From Streptomyces capitiformicae (lineage in GTDB: Bacteria > Actinomycetota > Actinomycetes > Streptomycetales > Streptomycetaceae), in the NCBI RefSeq assembly GCF_002214185.1, contig NZ_CP022161.1:10237486-10301485 (forward strand): a stretch of 64,000 nt of DNA. The letters run 5' to 3'. The position numbers and the translations under genes were made by a program. Below are positions 45,863-54,470 of the stretch, one piece after another; within the stretch, counting starts at the first letter, position 1; each line of letters opens with the position of its first letter. The notes under the pieces are model-generated. The model was given only the letters and a program-made list of their open reading frames with translations. It ran no database searches and was not told the origin of the DNA.

Positions 45863-46213
45863 ATGCGAGTACCCGAGATCGTCACAGTGAGCGACGCCAG
45901 GAGTGGCCTGTCACGGATACTGGCCGAGTTGGCCGAGGCCGGCCCGCAGGCTGAGCCCGTATTGATCGGTGCCCACCGCAAAGCGCAAGGTGTGCTGCTC
46001 TCGATCGAGGCCTACGAGAGCCTGACGGAACGCGCTGCTCGCAGGGAGGCAGTCGAGTCCGTCACCGGCTCCCTCACCGCCGAGGGCCTGCGACCGACCT
46101 CCGCCTCCGATGAGGACGTGGAAGCCTACGTACGGGGCACGCTGTCGACCGAGGAATTGGTTGCCCGCGCCCTGGCCCGCCATAGCGCCGAGAGTCGCCA
46201 GGCAGCCGGATGA
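45863..46213 (+). CDS. Phd/YefM-type antitoxin
   Basis: 116 residues. N-terminal Phd/YefM DNA-binding fold (VPEIVTVSDARSGLSRILAE, then EPVLIGAHRKAQGVLLSIEA). The acidic C-terminus (RPTSASDEDVEAYVRGTLST) should wrap the toxin active site. ATGA overlap with the toxin start and a palindromic operator upstream complete the classic arrangement. Confidence 0.85.
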   Translation: MRVPEIVTVSDARSGLSRILAELAEAGPQAEPVLIGAHRKAQGVLLSIEAYESLTERAARREAVESVTGSLTAEGLRPTSASDEDVEAYVRGTLSTEELVARALARHSAESRQAAG

Positions 46214-46784
46214 ACGACCCGTACGTCCTACCGAACGGCGTCCTGCGCAACCGCCTCGGTATCACCGACGCTGTCGCGCTCGCCACCGCCGAGGCCGACA
46301 TCACGCGTGCCCGCCTTCTCGAGGTGGACAGACACCCTCCGCCAGGCGACTTCGACCTGACCACCTGCGCCGTTTCCACGCCGCGATCTTCTGCGATCTG
46401 TACCACTGGGCGGGCGAACTGCGGACGGTGGACATAGCGAAGCACACCCCGTTCTGCCCCCTCCAGCACATGACCGCATACGCGGCCGAGGTCTTCGGCC
46501 GTCTCCGAGCCGCCGACCACCTGCGCGGTCTGACCCGCGACGACTTCGTCCGTGCGGTAGCCGGACTCTACGGTGACACCAACGCCCTGCACCCCTTCCG
46601 TGAAGGCAACGGACGCACCCAGCGCGCCTTCCTCACGGAGCTCAGCAGGCAGGCGGGTTGGCCGATCGGCTGGGCCGGGCTGAACGCCGAGGAGAACGAG
46701 TACGCCTCGATCAAGAGCTTCCTGGGCGACAACCAACCCTTGGAGCGCATGCTGGACCGCCTCGTCAGCCAAGGGCCTCGGTGA
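46210..46784 (+). pseudogene. Fic/Doc toxin with a single-base frameshift
   Basis: The first part (MNDPYVLPNGVLRNRLGITD to PPPGDFDLT, from ATG 46210) and the second (FHAAIFCDLYHWAGELRTVD onward) are in different frames. Restoring one C at about 46364 (CTGACCACCTG to CTGACC-CACCTG) gives a normal DLTHLRRFHAAIF junction and a 191-residue Fic protein. The Fic motif HPFREGNGRTQR is intact. Fic/Doc toxins modify EF-Tu or other targets with nucleotide or phosphate. Either inactivated, or a sequencing error. Confidence 0.75.
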
Positions 46785-46936
46785 GCGGCGTCCTGGGTCC
46801 CGTCTCCCCGCGGGAAGGGGGACGTCAAGCGCTGCTGACGAACTCAGAGGTCCATTGCAGGACGACGGCCCCGTACCCGGCGATGTTCGCCGGATACGGG
46901 GCCGTGTGCTGGATGCGCCTGCTGGACGGTCAACGG

Positions 46937-47206
46937 TTACGCGCGGCCCACGATGTGCGCGGTTCCGGGGGAGGCCTGCACGGAGTTGCGACAGTCTGGC
47001 GCGTCTGGCGACGCGGGATGGCCGTCGAGGGCGCCACAGAGGGCGGCGTGGAGGTGACCGGCTTCGGCGAGGGTGAGGGTCATCTCGGTGTCGGTTTCGG
47101 CGGGGTGTCCGCTGCCGGCCCGGTTCACCCGCAGAGGTACGGCGATCCGGTCGTCGCCGGTTCGACGAACAGGTCGGCCGGGCGCCCGCGCAATGGTCCA
47201 CGTCAT
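46937..47206 (-). CDS. Small protein, unknown (accessory cluster)
   Basis: 89 residues starting MTWTIARAPGRPVRRTGDDR. A short strand-rich region with EMTLTLAEAGHLHAALCGAL. ATG overlaps the stop of the upstream small gene (ATGA). I recall similar proteins near GntR regulators in Streptomyces accessory regions but know no function. Confidence 0.55.
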   Translation of the reverse strand: MTWTIARAPGRPVRRTGDDRIAVPLRVNRAGSGHPAETDTEMTLTLAEAGHLHAALCGALDGHPASPDAPDCRNSVQASPGTAHIVGRA

Positions 47207-47418
47207 GAGGTCACCGCCCCGTTCTCCCCGTTCCGCTCGTTACGCGCGAGCCGGTAGGCGCCCCACAGCCCCCGCCCGACCGCACAGCCGTACTGGACTT
47301 TGATGGCGCCCTTGCAGCCGTCGCCGCACTTACGCGTGTGCTCGAACCACAGCCGATACGCGCGCAGCATGGGAATCTCGACCCGCCGGACGGCGGCCCG
47401 GACCTGTCCACCACTCAT
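47203..47418 (-). CDS. Small cysteine-containing protein, unknown
   Basis: 71 residues starting MSGGQVRAAVRRVEIPMLRA. Three cysteines in KCGDGCKGAIKVQYGCAVGR could bind metal. Basic. Touches both neighbours (TGATG upstream, ATGA downstream), so part of a coupled operon. Confidence 0.6.
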   Translation of the reverse strand: MSGGQVRAAVRRVEIPMLRAYRLWFEHTRKCGDGCKGAIKVQYGCAVGRGLWGAYRLARNERNGENGAVTS

Positions 47419-47744
47419 CAGCTCACCTCCACGAACTGCCGTGCCTGCCGGATCTGTTGGCGCACTTCGGAGGTAAGGAGGTAGGCACCGACGAGCGTGC
47501 TGCCGATGTCGTCGGGGGTGATGGGTGGCAGCCCGGTGCGCGGCGATGCACACGACGTTCCGCGACGCCGGGCGCCGGCGAGGAAGGGGGCCCACGTCTC
47601 GGGCGACGGTTGGCGAACGGGCGGGCTCGGACGGCTCTCCTGAGCGGTGTCGGCGCGGACGCCGAGGGGCGCGCGACATGCGATTTCGGGCGGGCCGAAG
47701 AGCAGGGCCCTGACCCAGGCAAGTGCCCGTGATACAAGGTGCAT
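47418..47744 (-). CDS. Small protein, unknown
   Basis: 108 residues from ATG 47744 with AGGAG upstream. Hydrophobic, amphipathic start (VSRALAWVRALLFG), a Pro-rich middle, and a helical end (IGSTLVGAYLLTSEVRQQIR). Coupled to the next two small genes. No family recognised. Confidence 0.55.
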   Translation of the reverse strand: MHLVSRALAWVRALLFGPPEIACRAPLGVRADTAQESRPSPPVRQPSPETWAPFLAGARRRGTSCASPRTGLPPITPDDIGSTLVGAYLLTSEVRQQIRQARQFVEVS

Positions 47745-47785
47745 TGTCGATCTCCTGGTTGAGTCGGCCACGCCCCGGGGCCGTG

Positions 47786-48040
47786 TCAGCGGCCGTCGGG
47801 GCTTTGTTCGGCCTTGTTGATGACGAGCGCCCACAGGTAGTCGCCTTCGCCGGTGCGCTCATGCCCGTACGCGTCGGCGTCGGCGATGGCGGCAAGGACG
47901 GTCTTCCGTGCGGTCTCACTCAGTTGTTCCCGGGGCAGATCCACTTCCAGCCGGACACCGGCGGGGACCTCCTCGCGACGCACCTCGGACCTGGCGGCGA
48001 CGGCCAGTCGTGCGGCGATGCTTTCGACCTTCGGACGCAC
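47786..48040 (-). CDS. Small protein, unknown; first gene of the divergent operon
   Basis: 84 residues, GTG start at 48040 with AGGAGAG directly upstream. Acidic and helical (LPREQLSETARKTVLAAIAD). First of four minus-strand small genes divergent from the GntR regulator, so probably under its control. Confidence 0.55.
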   Translation of the reverse strand: MRPKVESIAARLAVAARSEVRREEVPAGVRLEVDLPREQLSETARKTVLAAIADADAYGHERTGEGDYLWALVINKAEQSPDGR

Positions 48041-48076
48041 AACTCTCCTAGTGAGAGCTTAGTCACCCAGTGTACT

Positions 48077-48090
48077 TCTACTCCAGTAGA
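48077..48090. promoter_or_regulatory. Candidate GntR operator
   Basis: TCTACT-CC-AGTAGA, perfect 6-bp arms, in the gap between the small-gene operon and the GntR gene. A related half-site GCAGTAG follows at about 48102. Confidence 0.55.
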
Positions 48091-48179
48091 TTCCACCTGA
48101 TGCAGTAGTTTGTCAATGTCGCCGTCAACCGCACTACCAGGCCCTGCACGCTCACGCTCGGGGCAGCTCGGAGAGCCGT

Positions 48180-48944
48180 ATGCCGCGAGAGGCCCCGTAC
48201 CTCGAAGTCGCGGACGACCTGCGCCGCCGGGTAAGGGCGGGGGAGTGGGCCGTCGGCGACCGCCTGCCGTCGCGGGCCCAACTCGCCGAGGAGTACGGCG
48301 TGGGCCGCAATGTCACGCAGCGCGCCATGGAACGCCTGATCATCGAGGGCATCCTGGAAGGCAAGGCGGGCTCCGGAACCTACGTGCGCACACCGCGCGA
48401 GCGCCTGCGCATGGTCCGGTCCCGGCACCGCGAGCTCCGGGGCGGCTCACCGTTCCGCGCCGACATGAAGGAACAAGGGCGACGCGGAACTTGGGAGTCG
48501 CACAGCCAGGCCCGCGTCCCCGCACCGCAGCACATCGCCCAGCGCCTCGCCATCGACCCGGGTGACCCCTGCGTCGTCACCCGCTACGAGTTCCTCGCAG
48601 ACGACCAATCGGTCCAGCTCTCCGAATCATGGGAGCCGATGGCCATCACCGACGGCACTCCCATCGTCCTCCCCGAGATGGGCCCACTCGCCGGCATGGG
48701 CGTCGTGGAACGGATGCGCACCATCGGAGTCATCATCGAAACGGCCGTCGAGATCCCCCGCCCAGGCCGAGCCACCCAGGAGGAGGCCAACCTGCTGGGC
48801 GTCAACGTCGGCGAGCTACTGACCCACATCGAGCGCACCTACTACGACAGCGACGGCCGCCCCGTCGAAACGGCGGACATCACCGTGCCGGACGTCCGCT
48901 GGGAAATCGCCTACGAGATCCCGATCGAGAAGCTCGACGAGTAA
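48180..48944 (+). CDS. GntR-family regulator with UTRA domain
   Basis: 254 residues. Winged helix-turn-helix typical of GntR (YLEVADDLRRRVRAGEWAVG, LPSRAQLAEEYGVGRNVTQR). A UTRA ligand-binding domain follows (TRYEFLADDQSVQLSESWEP, and ERTYYDSDGRPVETADITVP). Divergent from four small genes. GntR/UTRA proteins of this kind also serve as repressors in Streptomyces plasmids and integrative elements, which fits the accessory surroundings. Confidence 0.85.
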   Translation: MPREAPYLEVADDLRRRVRAGEWAVGDRLPSRAQLAEEYGVGRNVTQRAMERLIIEGILEGKAGSGTYVRTPRERLRMVRSRHRELRGGSPFRADMKEQGRRGTWESHSQARVPAPQHIAQRLAIDPGDPCVVTRYEFLADDQSVQLSESWEPMAITDGTPIVLPEMGPLAGMGVVERMRTIGVIIETAVEIPRPGRATQEEANLLGVNVGELLTHIERTYYDSDGRPVETADITVPDVRWEIAYEIPIEKLDE

Positions 48945-49010
48945 TCGGCGCCGCCAGGCCAGATTGATGGACGCCCCATCGCCCCATCGCCGCACCGCCA
49001 GGATGCCCGT

Positions 49011-49826
49011 ATGACGAGCCCTGAGGTAGCGCCGGAGATCGTGAGGTTCTACACCGAGACCATCAACGAGGCGGACCGGCTGTCCACGACAGCGGACGGC
49101 CACCTGGAACTGATCCGCACCCAGGAGCTGCTACGCCGCCACCTCCCGCCCCCGCCGGCCCGAATCCTCGACGTGGGCGGCGGCCCAGGCACCCACGCCC
49201 GCTGGCTCGTAGCGGACGGCTACGAGGTCCACCTCGTAGACCCGATCCCCCGCCACCTCACCCAGGCCAAACAGACCGGCGCCAGCGTTGAGTTGGGTGA
49301 CGCCCGCCACCTCACGGCCGAGGACGCCTCGTACGACGTAGTCCTGCTCCTCGGCCCTCTCTACCACCTCCCCGACCGCACCGACCGCGACCGAGCCCTG
49401 GCCGAAGCCCACCGCGTCCTCAAACCGGGCGGCCTCCTCGCAGCGGCCGGCATCAACCGCTACGCCTCCCTCTTCGAACACACCGCCTTCGCCCACCTCC
49501 ACAAGGAACCCCTGCGCGAGAGCATCGCCGGCATCCTCGCCACCCAGATCCACGACGGAAAGAAGGCGTTCACCAAGGCGTACTTCCACAGCGGCGCCCA
49601 ACTCCTAGACGAGGTCACGACCGCCAGCTTCACCAACCCCCAGGTCTACGGCATCGAAGGCCCGGCCTGGTCCCTCCTGGCCGCCACCGAACGCCACACC
49701 GGGGAGCCCTTCACCGACTCACCCCTCTTCAGGTCGGCCCTGACCGCAGCGCGCATGGCGGAGCCATACCCGGAACTGCTGGCAGCGAGCTCCCACTTGC
49801 TGGCGATCGGTCACCGGCCCAGGTGA
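49011..49826 (+). CDS. SAM-dependent methyltransferase
   Basis: 271 residues. SAM-binding motif I ILDVGGGPGTHARWLVADGY, then VHLVDPIP, and VVLLLGPLYHLPDR for motifs II and III, with RVLKPGGLLAAAGIN. Class I methyltransferase acting on a small molecule. Follows the GntR gene by 66 bp on the same strand. Substrate unknown. Confidence 0.85.
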   Translation: MTSPEVAPEIVRFYTETINEADRLSTTADGHLELIRTQELLRRHLPPPPARILDVGGGPGTHARWLVADGYEVHLVDPIPRHLTQAKQTGASVELGDARHLTAEDASYDVVLLLGPLYHLPDRTDRDRALAEAHRVLKPGGLLAAAGINRYASLFEHTAFAHLHKEPLRESIAGILATQIHDGKKAFTKAYFHSGAQLLDEVTTASFTNPQVYGIEGPAWSLLAATERHTGEPFTDSPLFRSALTAARMAEPYPELLAASSHLLAIGHRPR

Positions 49827-50430
49827 CTCTTTGACCGGATCCCCGAACCATCTCTTCCGGGTATTCGATCGGGACGCCCCCGGTAGGGATGGCGGCGGCT
49901 GGTGGCGCCGCACAGAGCTCTGACGAAGCCTTCCTACGCTCCGAGCCCTACGCGATGTCGTCCGCTACGCCACTGCTCGCAGTATGTGAACGATCAGCCC
50001 CTCTCCATGCCGCAACGGCGCGCACAGAAAAGCCGAACACGGCCACCGTCAACCATCGGCTGGGACCGAAGTGTCAAGCATCTCCCGGGACCGGACAGCC
50101 CGCCCCGCTCCAGCCCGGCCAAGGGCCGGGCCGCGCGCTGATGAACGAGCCGAGAACGGTAAGGCGAGCACCTTGGGCAGGCCAGCGAGGCCGAAACAAT
50201 GCCTCCGGCGGGGGATTGGCCGGCACCGGGATGAGAGGGGGGCGCCGTCGGCATCTGCGGGTCCGTAGGAGCGTGCGCGGGGAGCTCGCGTTCGAGACGA
50301 AGGGACCGTGCCATTCGCGTGCCAGATCCTGCGGGGAACCACGGGGAACCGCGGGAACTTGCCCGGGGTGCGACCATGGCTCCAGCACCGCTCCGACGCA
50401 GGTCAGCACAGCAATCGCCGGCAAGAAACC
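49827..50430. other. Gene-poor region left of the tRNA-Gly fragment
   Basis: 604 bp without a supportable gene on either strand. If the tRNA fragment at 50431 is an attR-type scar, this stretch would be the last part of the former element. Confidence 0.45.
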
Positions 50431-50479
50431 TGAGCTTCCCAAGCTGAGAGCGCGAGTTCGATTCTCGTCACCCGCTCCA
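50431..50479 (+). tRNA. 3' part of a tRNA-Gly(CCC) gene, attachment-site scar
   Basis: TGAGCTTCCCAAGCTGAGAG then CGCGAGTTCGATTCTCGTCA and CCCGCTCCA: anticodon arm (CCC), variable loop, T arm, acceptor 3' strand and CCA of a glycine tRNA. The 5' half is missing and replaced by unrelated sequence. Integrases typically leave such 3' copies. Confidence 0.75.
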
Positions 50480-50530
50480 TGTGAAACCCCCAGGTCAGTG
50501 GCCCGGGAGTCTTTGTTATCTAGACCGTAT

Positions 50531-50686
50531 CTAGACCTGTACGCGGCGCGCACCACAACCGCACCAGCGAAGACCGGCGAGTTCCTCGGGTCGCGTCGGG
50601 CCATACGCGCCGAGGTAGACCATGAGGCGCCAGCGGATACCGATCGCTTCGGCGAGGGCATCGACCTGGGCGACGGTGGCAATATC
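50531..50686 (-). pseudogene. Tyrosine integrase fragment
   Basis: Reads ATVAQVDALAEAIGIRWRLM then VYLGAYGPTRPEELAGLRW before a stop. This is the junction of the core-binding and catalytic domains of actinobacterial tyrosine integrases. No catalytic Arg-His-Arg-Tyr set remains. It stands about 50 bp from the tRNA-Gly fragment, the usual place for int. Confidence 0.65.
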
Positions 50687-50978
50687 TGTTCCGGCGCCGG
50701 CGGCAGTTTGAAGCGGTCCTGGTCCGTCCGGGTCCCGAGGCAGGGGTCGGGCAGGCCGCGCAAGCGCCCGGACCGGGTCCGGGCCGACAAGGCGTACGGC
50801 TCGCCGCGGGGCGTGGCCTGGGCTTGTCGTGTGGCTGACAGTGGCTTTTCGGGTGGTCGGGGGCGTTCGGGATATCGGTTTGGTTCGGCCCATTGACGCC
50901 GCCCCTGAGCCGCCTTTACGTTTCGTTCGCAGTTCCGCACGCCGTTCGTAACGTCGAACATCGTTCGGCCTGGTCTGC

Positions 50979-51130
50979 CTCGGCGGCGACTACGTCCGCA
51001 TCGTCAACGCCGCCACCGGCAAGGTCATGGACGTCGCCGACCGCGGCACGCCAACGGTACCGACGTACGCCGGTGGAGCTGGCTCAGCAACACCTGCCAG
51101 CAGTGGCGGCTCGTCCCCACAGCCGCCTGA
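50979..51130 (+). pseudogene. Ricin-type lectin (CBM13) C-terminal fragment
   Basis: Reads GGDYVRIVNAATGKVMDVAD in one frame, then after a one-base shift near 51050 NGTDVRRWSWLSNTCQQWRL and a stop. QxW repeats mark a beta-trefoil lectin subdomain. No enzyme domain is attached. Confidence 0.65.
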
Positions 51131-51153
51131 TCCCGAAGGGCCGCAACACAAAC

Positions 51154-51367
51154 ATGAGACATCTCGCCAGACGGGTTCTGGTGGCTGCCACGGCGGCGCT
51201 CGCCGTGCTCACCACCGTGACGACCCCTGCCCAGGCCGCCGTGCCCGCGTCCCCCGCCGTCACCTTCACCAACGGGCGCCGAGTTCTCCCCCTACTGGAA
51301 CGGCTACATGGACGGCGCGGTCCGCTCCGGCCGCCACACCGCCACCGAACTCCTCCACCAGCTCTGA
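51154..51367 (+). pseudogene. Secreted flavin amine oxidase, internally deleted
   Basis: An intact signal peptide (MRHLARRVLVAATAALAVLT, cleavage near AQAA) and 10 residues are joined, with a frame change, to EFSPYWNGYMDGAVRSGRHT and ATELLHQL, the C-terminal FAD-binding end of flavin-containing monoamine oxidases. About 400 internal residues are missing. Confidence 0.65.
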
Positions 51368-51399
51368 GTCATGGGCGCAGATAGCAAGGGAACCCTGTC

Positions 51400-51882
51400 A
51401 TGAACCGTTTCGTCGTCGCCGAGACCGCCGTCATCGACGCCCCCGTCGAGCGGGTGTGGGAGGTCATCTCCCGCACCGACCGGTACGCCGAGTGGGTCGC
51501 CGGAGCCATCGAGGTCACCGACCACCACGGCGTCGCCACCATCGGCAAGACCTACTCCGAGCGCAACCGCACCATCGGCCCGCTCAAGACCGACTCGGTG
51601 TGGACCGTCAGGGAGATCGAACCCTACAAGCGCCGCGTCGACACCGGCGTCGGATTCGCCCCACTCCAGGACGTCACCAACATCTTCGAGTTCCGCCCGG
51701 TCCAGACCGCCGACGGCCGGGAGGCGACGGAGATGCTCTACCAGGTCGAGTACACCATCGGCCTCGGCCCCCTGGGCCAGCTCCTCGACTCCGTACAGGA
51801 GTCCTCGATGCGCGCCGGAATGCGCACCTCCATGGCCAACCTCAACACCCTGCTGCGATCCGAGGACACGAACACCGGCTGA
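51400..51882 (+). CDS. SRPBCC-family protein (polyketide cyclase/dehydrase-like)
   Basis: 160 residues: the START/Bet v1-like fold (VAETAVIDAPVERVWEVISR, RYAEWVAGAIEVTDH) with a closing C-terminal helix. Members bind hydrophobic ligands, cyclise polyketides or act in hydrolysis. Followed by an IS-disrupted dehydrogenase. A second SRPBCC gene is found in the biosynthetic cluster at 58134; whether they are related in function is unknown. Confidence 0.75.
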   Translation: MNRFVVAETAVIDAPVERVWEVISRTDRYAEWVAGAIEVTDHHGVATIGKTYSERNRTIGPLKTDSVWTVREIEPYKRRVDTGVGFAPLQDVTNIFEFRPVQTADGREATEMLYQVEYTIGLGPLGQLLDSVQESSMRAGMRTSMANLNTLLRSEDTNTG

Positions 51883-52028
51883 CGGTGACGAAGGTCAGCG
51901 GCCGCCCGCCGCTTGCGGGCCGGGTCCTCGGCGAACCCGGCTCGCGCCCTTCGCAGAGATCCGCCCTCACCCAGAGAACCGAGGTTCCGATCATGTCCAC
52001 CACCATGCTGGCCGGACGTCTCCACCTA

Positions 52029-53030
52029 GGACTTGTCCGGCCGATCATGTGACTACTCCGCGTCCGGGTCGTTGATGTGAACATGGGGCGGGGCGATTTG
52101 AGCGATGCCGAGTGGGAACGGCTGCGGCCGTTCCTGCCGGTCAGCAACAGGCGTTGCGGCAGGTGGCGGGATCATCGGCAGGTGATCGACGGGATTCTGC
52201 ACCGGGTTCGGACCGGCGTTCAGTGGCGTGACCTGCCCGAGCGGTTCGGCCCGTGGAAGACCGTCTACGAACGCCACCGCCTGTGGTCGGCCGACGGAAC
52301 TTGGGAACGCCTGCTCCAGCAGGTCCAGGCCGAGGCCGACGCAGCTGGGGAGATCGACTGGGACATCTCGGTCGACTCCACCATCGTGCGGGCACATCAG
52401 CACGCCGCCGGTGCCCGCACCGAACCGCCGCCGACGCCTGCGTCAAAGGGGGACGCACCGGCAGAACACCAGGGCGAAACACCGTGGCAGAGCCTGCTCG
52501 CCCGCCTGGTGGAGGTGGTGCAGGAGGTGAGGGCCTGGGCCGCTCGCGCGGCGGGTTCACCACCAAGCTCCATCTGAGCGCGGACGGCCGCTGCCGCCCG
52601 CTGTCCCTGATCGTCACACCGGGACAGCGGGCGGACTGCACACAGTTCACGCCTGTGCTGGAGAAGATCCGCGTCCCGCGGATCGGGCCGGGCAGACCAC
52701 GCGGGAAGCCTGACAGCCTCGCGGCGGACAAGGCTTACAGCAACGGCCCGTGCCTCGAGTATCTGCGGCGCCGGGGCATCCGGCACACGATTCCGGACAA
52801 GACCGACAGCCAGACCGCCCGCCTGCGCAAAGGCTCACGCGGCGGACGACCGCCTGGCTTCGACGAAGAGCGGTACCGGAAACGCAACACCGTCGAACGG
52901 GCGATCAACCGGCTCAAGCACTCCCGAGCCGTGGCCACCCGCTACGACAAGCGCGGCTACGTCTTCCTCGGGACTGCGACTGCCGCAGTCCTCGTCATCT
53001 GGCTCCGTTCATGATCGGCCGGACAAGTCC
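52029..53030 (+). mobile_element. IS5-family (IS427-like) insertion sequence
   Basis: 1002 bp bounded by perfect 21-bp inverted repeats, GGACTTGTCCGG... (52029-52049) and ...CCGGACAAGTCC (53010-53030). Flanked by TA on both sides (52027-52028, 53031-53032). Encodes a two-frame transposase. It sits in the 5' end of the dehydrogenase gene. Confidence 0.9.
52083..53014 (+). CDS. IS5-family transposase made by -1 frameshift
   Basis: Frame A (ATG 52083, LSDAEWERLRPFLP) ends at 52577; frame B continues GFTTKLHLSADGRCRPLSLI to 53014. The best switch point is at about 52525-52535 (CAGGAGGTGAGGG), a -1 shift. Total length 932 nt equals 311 codons minus one base. DDE residues: DISVDSTIVRAHQ, LAADKAYSNG, NTVERAINRLKH. 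The stop lies in the right inverted repeat. Frameshift may be programmed, as in other IS427-type elements. Confidence 0.85.
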
Positions 53031-54117
53031 TAGACACCCGCACCTTCGCGGTCGAAGAGGTCCCCGTTCCCGTCCCCGGTCCCGGAGAGGTGCTGATCGA
53101 GGTCAGGGCCGCCGGAGTGTGCCTGTCCGACGTCCACCTGATCGACGGCGGCCTCACCCCTGCCTTTCCCGTCGAGGCGGTCACCGGTTCGGGCGCGGTC
53201 ACCCTCGGCCACGAGGTCGCGGGCGTCATCCACACCCTGGGCCGCGGCCTGTTGGGGGACTGGGCCCCCGGCATGCGCGTCGCCCTGCAGGCCGGCCAGG
53301 CGTGCGGAGCATGCACCGACTGCATGAGCCGCTCCCCCTGTCCACGGCCGCTCACCCGCGGCGTCGACTACGACGGCGGCTGGGCCGAGTACGCCGTCGC
53401 CCGCGAGGACACCCTCGCCCCCCTCCCCGACCACCTGCCCTTCGACCAGGCCGCCATCATCCCCGACGCGGTCTCCACCCCCTATGCCGCGATCACCGAG
53501 TCCGGGATGGTCCGGCCGGCGCAGTCCGTCGGCGTCTGGGGCGCCGGCGGCCTGGGCGCCCACGGCATCCGGATTGCCCGCCTGGCCGGCGCCGCGCCCG
53601 TCATCGCCGTCGACCCGCTGCCCGAGGCCCGTGAACGGGCCCTCGCCTTCGGCGCCGACATCGCACTCGACCCCGCCGACCCGGGATTCACCGAAGCCGT
53701 GAACCTGGCCACCGGCGGCCACGGTCTCGACGTCGCCTTCGACTTCGCAGGTTTCCCCGCGGTCCGCGAGCAGGCTGCCGCGGTCCTGGGCGCCGGCGGT
53801 GTCCTCGTCCTGGCTGGCCTCACCCCGGAACCGCTCACCGTCACCGACAGCACAGGGTTCAGCTACCGCGGCAACCAGATCCGAGGTCACTACGGCTCCG
53901 GACCAGAACACGTGACCCAGCTCATCCGCCTGGCCGCCACCGGCAGGCTCGACCTGGCGCCTTCCATCACCGATCACATCCCCCTGGCGGAGGCGGCCGG
54001 CGCCGTCACCCGGCTGGAGAAGAAGACCGGCAACCCGATCCGCCTCGTCCTCACCCCGTGAACCACCGCGCGCCCACCGGTGAATGATCTGGCCATCTGC
54101 GTCTCGTGGATGCAGCC

Positions 54118-54273
54118 ATGGCAGGCGGCGCAGGCTATGACGGTCCTGCGGCGCTGATCCAGCATGACCTGCACTCAGTCGGACGGCGGCTGTTTGATCT
54201 CGAAGACTACGTCGGCTTTGCGAGCTCGACCGGTCGTCAGTTCGCTCGTAGCGTCAATCGACGAGTCAAATAG
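54118..54273 (+). CDS. Short open frame of 51 residues, unknown
   Basis: Starts MAGGAGYDGPAALIQHDLHS and ends QFARSVNRRVK. Composition looks coding but there is no clear ribosome site. It may be a relic. The rest of the 409-bp gap (54062-54470) must hold the promoter of the cluster. Confidence 0.25.
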   Translation: MAGGAGYDGPAALIQHDLHSVGRRLFDLEDYVGFASSTGRQFARSVNRRVK

Positions 54274-54470
54274 GGTGTTCGGGGTCGAGCAGATCTACTG
54301 TGCGCTGTCCAACTCCGCGGAATACGCCGGCCGGTTTCACCTCCAGCATCTACCCCTCACCACGCCTTCACCATACCTGCTTCGGCTGTCTGAATCCGTA
54401 GCAGCTGAATCGCGCTGCCTTCAGCCGCACTTCACGTCATTCCCAAAGAGTCGATCTACCGAGGATTCCC

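Larger units (their letters stand above)
51993..54061 (+). pseudogene. Zinc-dependent alcohol dehydrogenase split by an IS element
   Basis: Codons 1-12 (MSTTMLAGRLHL, ending in CTA) lie at 51993-52028 and the rest from 53033. Removing the IS and one TA restores an uninterrupted 354-residue frame (LHLDTRTFAVEEVPVPVPGP). The body is a medium-chain dehydrogenase: catalytic zinc region GVCLSDVHLID and LGHEVAGVI, structural zinc ACGACTDCMSRSPC, NAD site WGAGGLGAHGIRIA. The downstream portion could only be made from an internal start (for example GTG 53090). Confidence 0.85.

Noticed and set aside
50074..50961. 295-residue minus-strand frame over the integrase relic
   Set aside because: Runs through the tRNA fragment and the relic in the wrong frame; low-complexity composition.
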